From an archaeon (GTDB taxonomy: Archaea; Asgardarchaeota; Hermodarchaeia; Hermodarchaeales; Hermodarchaeaceae), in contig JABXGX010000045.1 of the NCBI GenBank assembly GCA_016550405.1, positions 1 to 18,101 of the forward strand: a DNA stretch of 18,101 bases. Direction: 5' to 3'. The notes under the pieces were generated by a model. It saw only the letters and a program-made list of their open reading frames with translations, had not been told where the DNA came from and ran no database searches. Positions within the stretch are counted from its first letter, which is position 1, and every line of letters begins with the position of its first letter. The position numbers and the translations under genes were made by a program. Below, piece by piece: positions 1 through 6,372 of this stretch.

Positions 1-181
1 AGGAGACATCCTCTTGTGTATATCGACCTGAACAGAAAGACGCAATGATGAACACACAAAGGAGAATAAGGAAACCGATTGCAAAGGGAAAGATGACCGG
101 ATTGATGAGAACAAGAATCCAAGTGATAATAAGGGCCACCAGTATCAAAAGAAGGGGACACAGAATATCGATTTTTCGCAA
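1..181 (-). CDS. N-terminal part of a small membrane protein (runs off the window)
   Basis: A reading frame without stops runs leftward from a TTG at 181-179 to the window edge, about 60 codons. An in-frame TAG lies a few codons upstream of the TTG, so the N-terminus is within this stretch. The product starts LRKIDILC and then has two strongly hydrophobic segments, about residues 7-25 and 28-50, joined by a short NP turn. It ends at the edge in a polar stretch (SGRYTQEDVS), so it is a two-helix membrane hairpin at least. A TATA-like CTTTTAAG sits about 30 bases before the start, which fits a leaderless or nearly leaderless archaeal transcript. I do not recognise the family, and the C-terminal part is outside the window. 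Confidence 0.5.
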   Translation of the reverse strand, partial: MRKIDILCPLLLILVALIITWILVLINPVIFPFAIGFLILLCVFIIASFCSGRYTQEDVS

Positions 182-210
182 TGTTATCAGGGATACCTAA
201 TTTCTTTCTT

Positions 211-219
211 CTTAAAAGA
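211..219 (-). promoter_or_regulatory. TATA-like box for the leftward membrane protein
   Basis: On the minus strand this reads TCTTTTAAG, about 30 bases before the TTG start at 181. The spacing is typical of an archaeal TATA box serving a leaderless mRNA. Confidence 0.35.
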
Positions 220-259
220 GTTCAGACTTGGCCCAATCTTTCTAGTGTGGAGTGGAACG

Positions 260-270
260 TATAATTAAAA
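260..270 (+). promoter_or_regulatory. TATA-like box for the acetoacetate decarboxylase-like gene
   Basis: The sequence is TATAATTAAAA. Transcription would start near 287-292 and give a leader of about 30 bases before the ATG at 319. No clear Shine-Dalgarno sequence is visible in that leader. Confidence 0.45.
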
Positions 271-318
271 GGCGTAATCTGCATAGAAGAACCAATTCTC
301 AAAGCATCATTGATTCTA

Positions 319-1029
319 ATGGAAGCGGACAGTAAATTGAAAGAACAGCTTACAATGCCTATTTACAAATCTTGGTATCAAGGACCTCTACGATACACTG
401 ATTCAGAAATGATTCAAATAATCTTTACTCCCACCAAAACCTGTTATGAACGAATCTTACCTAAACCACTTAATCCTGGATTATTAGGTGGCGCATATCT
501 CGCACGTTTTCGTAATTCTCGCTTTGGGGATATGTGGGAATCTGCTATTGTAGTTCAATGCACCTATGAGGAATACTGGGGGGTGTATTGTGTCGCGATG
601 CATACAGATAATATCGCATCGATGGTGGCGCATCGCGAAATCTGGGGATTTCCTTCTAAACCCGCGAAATTCAAGTATGCTCGAAAGGAAAATCGAATCA
701 AAGCCCAAGTTATTAGTGGAAAAGTTCCATTGATGAAGTTTGATATCAAACTTGAAGGACCGGGTGATTGGATTGACACAGGAGACACAATAAACTACAA
801 AGTAATTCCTGGTGTTGATGGAGAAGGATATGACGCTAACCAAATAACAGCTGCAAAACTTGATTTTGTAATCCATGAAGGAATGGCGGGGGAAGGAAAA
901 CTCGTCTTAGGTAATTCTGATGATGATCCATTGGCTGATCTTTTTAAATTCGAAAACATCGTCGCTGGTACATGGTTTAGAGTCGATTTAACAACGAACC
1001 TGGGCAAAATAATTGCAAAAGTTTTATAA
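319..1029 (+). CDS. Acetoacetate decarboxylase-like protein
   Basis: The product is about 236 residues, the usual size for the acetoacetate decarboxylase (ADC) superfamily. Family marks are the N-terminal SWYQGPLRYTDSE stretch, the REIWGFPSKPAK segment and a late HEGMAG stretch matching the family's HEAW-x-G region. In Clostridium ADC the equivalent segment is REL-x-x-YPKK, where the first Lys after Pro forms the Schiff base with the substrate. Here that position is Ser and only the second Lys is kept, so classical decarboxylation is doubtful and another chemistry on a small keto acid or enol is possible. The frame can also begin at TTG 310, but the ATG at 319 is preferred. No export signal is seen, so it is probably cytoplasmic. 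The gene stands alone, convergent with the phospholipase C-like gene. The family is clear; the activity is not. Confidence 0.85.
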   Translation: MEADSKLKEQLTMPIYKSWYQGPLRYTDSEMIQIIFTPTKTCYERILPKPLNPGLLGGAYLARFRNSRFGDMWESAIVVQCTYEEYWGVYCVAMHTDNIASMVAHREIWGFPSKPAKFKYARKENRIKAQVISGKVPLMKFDIKLEGPGDWIDTGDTINYKVIPGVDGEGYDANQITAAKLDFVIHEGMAGEGKLVLGNSDDDPLADLFKFENIVAGTWFRVDLTTNLGKIIAKVL

Positions 1030-1042
1030 AAAGAAAGATTGG

Positions 1043-1065
1043 GGAAGCGGAGAAACTCCGCCTCC
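1043..1065. terminator. Bidirectional hairpin terminator between convergent genes
   Basis: GCGGAG-AAA-CTCCGC (1047-1061) is a perfect 6-bp stem that extends to 10 bp with one mismatch. It sits in the 40-base gap between two convergent stop codons. For the leftward gene it is followed by a T-rich run (minus strand over about 1026-1040), which makes it a good terminator in that direction. It is weaker for the rightward gene. Confidence 0.55.
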
Positions 1066-1069
1066 ATAA

Positions 1070-3286
1070 TTACTCTTTTCGGACTACATAGTAAATAAGA
1101 CCAACGACTACAACTGTAATTACTATAACACCGCCAATTATTCCTAAGAAAACTGGATTAATGGGTGGTGGAGGTAGTGTTGTTGGAGGTCTTTCCACGG
1201 AGATGGACTGACTATTACTCCAATTGCTGGGATTATCTTCGTTATCGAAGGCTCGAACACGGTAAAAGTAAGCGCCATCTGAGAGGTTAATCATCACCTG
1301 ACTAGTAGTCGTTGTATTCCATTCTTGAAGGTTAGCTGAAAAGTCTGCACTTGTTGACTGTTGTAGCTGGTAGTGAGAAACGGTTCCATCTATGTCTGAG
1401 CTAGCAGTCCAAGAGATTGTGAAATTTCCAGATGAACTGACAGCACCAGGATCGTTAAGAGTTGGTGAAGAGGGGGGATTAGCTTGAACCGTGAGGTTGG
1501 TGGCTAGGGTTTTCTTCCAATTATCCACTAAATCATAGGTTTTGATGTGATAGGTAATAATCCCACCAGTCATTATCTGGTTCGCAGGAATCTGCGCTGA
1601 ATAGAGTGAAGCTGTTGGAGTCATGCTGATTGTCTGCTCCCCGCCCGCGTCGATTTCGTAGAATAGAGTTGCATTGTTGACTCCTGCAGGGTCGGTAATT
1701 GTTGCTGAAATGGTCAAAGCTTCTCCACTACGTGGTGGATTAGGCGATGGAGTGACATTTGATATTGTAGGTCCGAATACATCGAGTTCGATTAGAGACG
1801 TGTTTAGGAGCCATTCACAGACATTTTCAATAAAGACTTCATTATCAGGTATTGGGTAGTCGTAATCGCTGAAGAACGTCGTTCCAGAAAGCATTATGCG
1901 CGAATCACCCACCTGCTCCACTGCCATAAGTGGGATACGGTCTCCTCCCATACCATCATCAGTATTATCATAAATTATTGTAGCAGCGGGAGAATACACA
2001 TCGGTTTGGTAAAAGTTCTCGTTTCCAAACGTGATGTTGGTAACCGCACTTGGGTCTGTATAATAGAGGCTGGATGTGGAGAACATTCGGATTGCGCTGA
2101 CATTCCGAGTCATATTGAATGTGAGGGTGGGTGACACAATCTGGGTTATATCACAATACCAAAGCTGTACACCATCGGGATTGAAAATCTGATCATCATT
2201 TAATCGAAGGTGGCTTGTACAGTTAGCCATCAAGTAATTAACCGAGGGGCGTTTGAAGCCATATTGATTTTCGAAATCTGAATATCCGGAAGCAAGGATG
2301 TTGGTCCGTGTCCCATTGACGAACCAATCGGCAATGGCATTTGTTTCGGCAAGCGTGAAATTAGTATAGGGTGCTGTGATCACTAATAGATCAACACCTA
2401 GTAAATCGGTTGCGGTGATTCCATCAGAGTCTTCGATGACATTCAGTCCCCACGCGGTTAAACTATTTTTGAAATTAGTCAACTGATTAGTATCGGTGTA
2501 GGCATTATCGTGGCCAGCATCAATGAATATTGTGTAGGAAACAGCACCAGTTGGAATATTTGGTGCTTCAAGTCCTTGAACGGCTGAATACCATAGGTTT
2601 CGAATTCCAGTTGCGGCTCTTTCTAACTGTGTCTCGATCATATCATGGAAGCTCCCATTTGAGGTTAAGGGGCTCGGTATGGGTTGATTGTAATCGGGGT
2701 AAAGCGCTCGACAATCATTGTAATAGTCATGAGATGTTGTTGCAGCATCAACCACAGCCTGTCTTGGATCTGAAACAATTTGTGGGGCAGGGATGGAAAT
2801 ATTGAATGTGGCCAAGTGGTCATTGATATCGCCTTCTAAGACTGAATGACCTGGCCAGTTTGCATCAGTATGAATAGGGATATTTGGGTCGGCGTAATAG
2901 TGACTCATCACACCAGCGGCAAACATTCCTTCTTTCCAATTTCCCATGGAAAGGTTGTTGACCATGTAGTTGAACCAGCGCTCGGTTGCGATATGAGCGG
3001 TGTATTGCTGTGTTATTGGGTAGTAGAGGTGATTATCCCAATCTTGCCATACGGTATCTGGGGTTATTGAACCGCTCTTTATATCGCTTGCAAAATACTC
3101 GAATGCATCTTTCCAACTGTCTGAAGGTAATGCATCGATAGCTTCATCGGTGAGCCACATGTGCGTGGCTAATCCCCATGCCTGAGTTTGGGGAAAGTGT
3201 GGTAGAGTAAAGAATAATCCCAAACCCAGGAATAATATTAGGAACAAGGCTTTTGCCGATTTTCTTGTCACAAAGTCACTTCCCAT
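1070..3286 (-). CDS. Surface-anchored zinc-dependent phospholipase C-like protein with GATase1-like and FN3 domains
   Basis: With the ATG at 3286 the product is 738 residues. A signal peptide (1-36) ends in QTQA, so the mature protein would begin at Trp37, as in Bacillus PC-PLC, where the N-terminal Trp binds zinc. THMWLTDEAIDAL (41-53) matches the bacterial SHLW...AID helix. His42, Asp77, His86, His129, Asp133, His139, His147 and Glu151 fit the zinc-ligand pattern, including H-x3-D-x5-H and H-x3-E. A GATase1/DUF4350-like domain follows (about 250-500), then a beta-sandwich (505-600), an FN3-like domain (603-697), a TTLPPPP stalk, a membrane helix (about 711-734) and the tail RKE. Function is therefore predicted as phosphoester hydrolysis at the outer cell surface. 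An upstream ATG at 3322 is possible, but it lies almost on the TATA box and would bury the signal peptide. The fold is also related to S1/P1 nucleases, so the substrate is open. Confidence 0.85.
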   Translation of the reverse strand: MGSDFVTRKSAKALFLILFLGLGLFFTLPHFPQTQAWGLATHMWLTDEAIDALPSDSWKDAFEYFASDIKSGSITPDTVWQDWDNHLYYPITQQYTAHIATERWFNYMVNNLSMGNWKEGMFAAGVMSHYYADPNIPIHTDANWPGHSVLEGDINDHLATFNISIPAPQIVSDPRQAVVDAATTSHDYYNDCRALYPDYNQPIPSPLTSNGSFHDMIETQLERAATGIRNLWYSAVQGLEAPNIPTGAVSYTIFIDAGHDNAYTDTNQLTNFKNSLTAWGLNVIEDSDGITATDLLGVDLLVITAPYTNFTLAETNAIADWFVNGTRTNILASGYSDFENQYGFKRPSVNYLMANCTSHLRLNDDQIFNPDGVQLWYCDITQIVSPTLTFNMTRNVSAIRMFSTSSLYYTDPSAVTNITFGNENFYQTDVYSPAATIIYDNTDDGMGGDRIPLMAVEQVGDSRIMLSGTTFFSDYDYPIPDNEVFIENVCEWLLNTSLIELDVFGPTISNVTPSPNPPRSGEALTISATITDPAGVNNATLFYEIDAGGEQTISMTPTASLYSAQIPANQIMTGGIITYHIKTYDLVDNWKKTLATNLTVQANPPSSPTLNDPGAVSSSGNFTISWTASSDIDGTVSHYQLQQSTSADFSANLQEWNTTTTSQVMINLSDGAYFYRVRAFDNEDNPSNWSNSQSISVERPPTTLPPPPINPVFLGIIGGVIVITVVVVGLIYYVVRKE

Positions 3287-3323
3287 ATTTTTCGAACAAG
3301 TGCCACATCTACTGATTAACATC

Positions 3324-3332
3324 CATAAATAA
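3324..3332 (-). promoter_or_regulatory. TATA-like box for the phospholipase C-like gene
   Basis: The minus strand reads TTATTTATG here. Initiation about 25 bases on, near 3303, would give a short leader to the ATG at 3286. This is part of the reason for rejecting the upstream ATG at 3322. Confidence 0.4.
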
Positions 3333-3440
3333 TGTGCGAAACGCTAAAAGAACTGACAAGGTAGGAGTTTTGCTTGACTTATTCTCTTAATAGAAAAGCC
3401 TAAAGAGCACTTAGTAGGCAGAATACGGAACGGTGCCTAT

Positions 3441-4676
3441 ATGGAGTCAAAATGGTCTGATATCGGATTCCTCGGGAGTATTCTGCTGGTAGGGTATGGA
3501 CTTCTAGCGCTCCTAATCTATTACACACCCCCCTCCACATACGGGGCTTTTTCAACTATTATTGCTAGCGGAATGGCTGTTCTCAGTATTATTGCCGGTG
3601 TCTGTTTCAGCTTTGGTTTTCTCGCCGTCCGGATGGAATTAAATGCTCCTAGCTCATGGCTTACCTATTCCATTGTTTTTCTCACATGGGTGACTTGGGC
3701 TTTTTATGGGGTTAGTCAAATCCTTGTGGCTTTAGGCTTAACAATCGGGCTTGTTTATTGGTTCTTTTCAATTTATGGTATCATGGTGGTGTCTCTATTT
3801 TGGGGGATGTTCTTCTTTAGCGTACGCAAACAGCTCGGAGGTAAAGAGCGATTTGCCTTTGGTGCAGCCATGCTCTTTTTTATCAATGGTCTGGGTTGGG
3901 TGACTTTCATTGGCTTCGGCATTCTTGCATTGAGTGCCTTCCTTTGCTTGTTAATTTTCGCTCCTGCTACGAAGTATTCAATTTTCTCCCCGATTATTCG
4001 TTTCCTAAGTCCCAAACGGGTCGGTATCATTCGTCTATGGGCTCCGATTTTTCTAATCATCTATTCCTTGTTGGCTATGAAATGGGTTATCAATGGGATT
4101 TTTCCGCTTCCTGTGGTAATTGCAGCTGTAGTTAATATTCTTAGTCTTCTGTTAGTCCTAGTTCTCATTATTGGTATTACAATGGTTTTGCGGTCATATG
4201 AACGACGATACGAGATTTCGACGCTCTGGTACGCTCAGCTTGCATGGATACCTAGCATGCTTTTAGTAATGCTGGCTGATCTTCAATGGCTGATGAGTAA
4301 TATTACAGTCTTCATTGATCCCGCATGGGGATTAGTGCTGTATGATACGCTTGTTTCCTTTCTAGGGTGGTGTTCTGTTTCGTTAACGATTTTCTCTTTC
4401 ATTGCAGCGATTTCATTTATGCAACTATACCGGTTACATGAACTACGTGGTGAAACAATTCTTTTCTTTCTGCATCTTTCATTTCTGGCCAGTGGTTTCA
4501 TATGGCTAACTATTGCTATGTCCATTTCAGGGCTCTTACCCATAATCCCGTGGGTCATTACTTTAATTGGTTTATACCTACTTGACATCTTCAGTATAGG
4601 ATTTCTTGGATTCTTCTTTGTAGGGATCTTCCTTTGGAGACACTGGCGTAAGATTACAAGGGCAAGAGAAGAATAA
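3441..4676 (+). CDS. Polytopic membrane protein, about 12 helices, family not recognised
   Basis: The product is 411 residues, and most of it is hydrophobic segments of 18-25 residues separated by short charged loops (RKQLGGKERF, RSYERRYE, RLHELRGE). I count about 12 membrane helices. The positively charged tail WRHWRKITRAREE is probably cytoplasmic. There is no signal peptide, no nucleotide-binding motif and no obvious catalytic signature, so I assign no function. The ATG at 3441 has a weak GGTG five bases upstream. The gene is divergent from the phospholipase C-like gene and convergent with the GATase1-like surface protein gene, so it sits between two surface proteins with related ectodomains. 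Partnership with them (export, anchoring or signalling) is only a guess from position. Confidence 0.8.
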   Translation: MESKWSDIGFLGSILLVGYGLLALLIYYTPPSTYGAFSTIIASGMAVLSIIAGVCFSFGFLAVRMELNAPSSWLTYSIVFLTWVTWAFYGVSQILVALGLTIGLVYWFFSIYGIMVVSLFWGMFFFSVRKQLGGKERFAFGAAMLFFINGLGWVTFIGFGILALSAFLCLLIFAPATKYSIFSPIIRFLSPKRVGIIRLWAPIFLIIYSLLAMKWVINGIFPLPVVIAAVVNILSLLLVLVLIIGITMVLRSYERRYEISTLWYAQLAWIPSMLLVMLADLQWLMSNITVFIDPAWGLVLYDTLVSFLGWCSVSLTIFSFIAAISFMQLYRLHELRGETILFFLHLSFLASGFIWLTIAMSISGLLPIIPWVITLIGLYLLDIFSIGFLGFFFVGIFLWRHWRKITRAREE

Positions 4677-4680
4677 TATC

Positions 4681-4728
4681 AAAAAAAGAGAAGGGTAGGA
4701 GAACGACCCAAAGGTGTTCTCCCTTTTT
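4681..4728. terminator. Bidirectional terminator with a T-run on both sides
   Basis: GGAGAAC (4698-4704) pairs with GTTCTCC (4716-4722). On the plus strand the stem is followed by TTTTT (4724-4728). On the minus strand it is followed by seven T (complement of 4681-4687). It lies between two convergent genes and should stop both transcripts. Confidence 0.7.
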
Positions 4729-4762
4729 CTGTTGATCTTGCAACAAGTGCAGGTGTTATTGT

Positions 4763-6118
4763 CTACTTGCGACGCCGGCGAATGACGATCACTGGAACGA
4801 TGATTGCCGCTAATCCCAGGATAATAGCTTCAAATGGGAAGCCAGGAATTGGTGGCGGTGGTGGTATGATAATAGTGTATGTCGTTGAGACCATGTTACT
4901 CCACTCACCTGCGTTTTCTTCAGTGTCTACGGCTCGCACATGGAAGTAGTAGGTTCCTGCACCGAATCCTGTGACATCAAAGGTGTGGGTATGAGTCATT
5001 CCACTAACATTCACAGCAATCACGGCAATAGCAAAAGTTGAACTATTGCTCATGACAACGGTGTAGCGAAGAATACCAGTATCGTCGATTGCTCCGGTCC
5101 AGTTAACTTGGATTAATCCGTCATATACTTCACTTGGACCAACAAGAATTGGGGTTGAGGGTGGACCTGGGACAATGACGGATGTAGCCTCAAGACCCCA
5201 CAGAATCGCTTGCTTGACGAGGGTCGAGCCGTTCATGTATGTGGAGTAATAGGTGTCAGTCCACATGGGTTCATAGTCGCCATAGGGTGACGCTCCGGTT
5301 GCAATTACACGGTTGTTGCTAAAGTAACCAATATCTTTCTCTCCCGCCATCATGACAAAGTTGCCAATTTGAGCATCAGTGACAGTTAGTGGGGGAATAA
5401 GGGGATTGCCGTCCACCACGACACCCGTATCATTGGTGAGGAGAATGTTGAACACGCCAGGAATGCTGTTATTGTGCAAGGCAACATCATGTCCAGTTCC
5501 ATTGACACCATACAGAAGAGTAGGACCATGGAAGAGGGCACCGTGTGTAATGCCTGCTGTAATGGTTGCAGCATCACCGGTAGTAACGGTGACATTCGGT
5601 ACAACTCGGTATGATGCTTGGCAGTTGGAGATAGGATCTTCAATGGAGGTAGGTTCGTGCCGAAGATGACTTCCAACGGTTTCAAGGACTAAACTGGTAT
5701 TACCAGCAATCCAGTCACGACCTCCATAGTCAGAGTCGCTGCCAACCCAAAGGAATTTTCCACCACCGACGCCACCAGCAGTACCGTTCCACCAATTCCA
5801 GATGGTTTGGAAGAACCCAGGGGCATTAGTTGCATTAAATTCCTCTATGCCCGTAGCGGGACCATATGGTCCAGCCAATATAAGGGCATCTGCACCAGAT
5901 AGAACCGTAGCATTCAACACAGTAGCAATGCGGACAGTTGCCCCGAGCCCCTCAAGCCAAGTCTGAATCTCGGAAAGACCATTTGTACCTATACCATAAC
6001 CGGTAACAAATACGACGACCTTTCCTGAAGGATCAGCGGGTGCTTGGGGTGTAAACACTGCGAACATGCCGAATACAAGGACTGTTGCAATAAGTGCACT
6101 CATTAATTTTTTATTCAA
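4763..6118 (-). CDS. Secreted GATase1-like/FN3 surface protein with IPGFP-type C-terminal anchor
   Basis: The product is 451 residues with a signal peptide (MNKKLMSALIATVLVFGMFA, cut near residue 28). A Rossmann-like domain at about 32-310 starts GKVVVFVTGYG and contains the GADALILAGPYGP strand and turn and a VGSDSDYGG segment. It resembles the GATase1-like/DUF4350 domain in the phospholipase C-like protein, but I see no Cys-His-Glu triad, so it is probably binding rather than catalytic. An FN3-like domain follows (about 316-412). The tail is a proline run, IPGFP (424-428), a hydrophobic helix and RRRRK, like an archaeal sorting signal of the PGF-CTERM kind. NxS/T sequons are common, as in glycosylated archaeal surface proteins. 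The TTG at 6118 is preferred over the internal ATG at 6103 because a GGAGTG Shine-Dalgarno lies 10 bases upstream and it supplies the NKK n-region of the signal peptide. Confidence 0.8.
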   Translation of the reverse strand: MNKKLMSALIATVLVFGMFAVFTPQAPADPSGKVVVFVTGYGIGTNGLSEIQTWLEGLGATVRIATVLNATVLSGADALILAGPYGPATGIEEFNATNAPGFFQTIWNWWNGTAGGVGGGKFLWVGSDSDYGGRDWIAGNTSLVLETVGSHLRHEPTSIEDPISNCQASYRVVPNVTVTTGDAATITAGITHGALFHGPTLLYGVNGTGHDVALHNNSIPGVFNILLTNDTGVVVDGNPLIPPLTVTDAQIGNFVMMAGEKDIGYFSNNRVIATGASPYGDYEPMWTDTYYSTYMNGSTLVKQAILWGLEATSVIVPGPPSTPILVGPSEVYDGLIQVNWTGAIDDTGILRYTVVMSNSSTFAIAVIAVNVSGMTHTHTFDVTGFGAGTYYFHVRAVDTEENAGEWSNMVSTTYTIIIPPPPPIPGFPFEAIILGLAAIIVPVIVIRRRRK

Positions 6119-6128
6119 TTTTCCGTTT

Positions 6129-6134
6129 CACTCC
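6129..6134 (-). promoter_or_regulatory. Ribosome binding site that fixes a TTG start
   Basis: The minus strand reads GGAGTG, 10 bases before the TTG at 6118. It is the strongest Shine-Dalgarno-like sequence ahead of this gene and supports TTG as the initiator. Confidence 0.55.
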
Positions 6135-6136
6135 TT

Positions 6137-6203
6137 AGGTTTCAAACCTTTAGGGGATGCGGTCAAGCTACGTTTGCTATCCTTTAAAGGCTTACTATCC
6201 CCT
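6137..6203. promoter_or_regulatory. Divergent promoter region with nested inverted repeats
   Basis: Three symmetric elements lie close together: AGGTTTCAAACCT (6137-6149), AGGGGAT (6152-6158) facing ATCCCCT (6197-6203), and the perfect palindrome CCTTTAAAGG (6181-6190). The last is also a TATA-like box for the leftward surface-protein gene, with a leader of about 40 bases before its TTG. Placement of symmetric sites around the TATA box suggests an operator. No protein is identified for it. Confidence 0.4.
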
Positions 6204-6372
6204 GAGTCAATTGTGTTCAGGTAAAGAAGGCAAAAAAAGAATCGACTTTTATCTAGTAAAAAGACTTGGCTCCCTTATCTAAATGCAGTATATCTTTGGA
6301 AATGAATCTATTCCCGTAGAACAGGAAGGTACTTATTCTTGTTATATCAGATGCTTTGAGGGTGGCGGTAAT

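Noticed and set aside
3287..3322. Upstream ATG (3322) as start of the phospholipase C-like gene
   Set aside because: It lies almost on the TATA-like box and would put 12 residues before a normal signal peptide.
5386..5685. Second leftward open frame of about 100 residues inside the GATase1-like surface protein gene
   Set aside because: It is an alternative frame of a clearly coding region with no domain-like sequence of its own.
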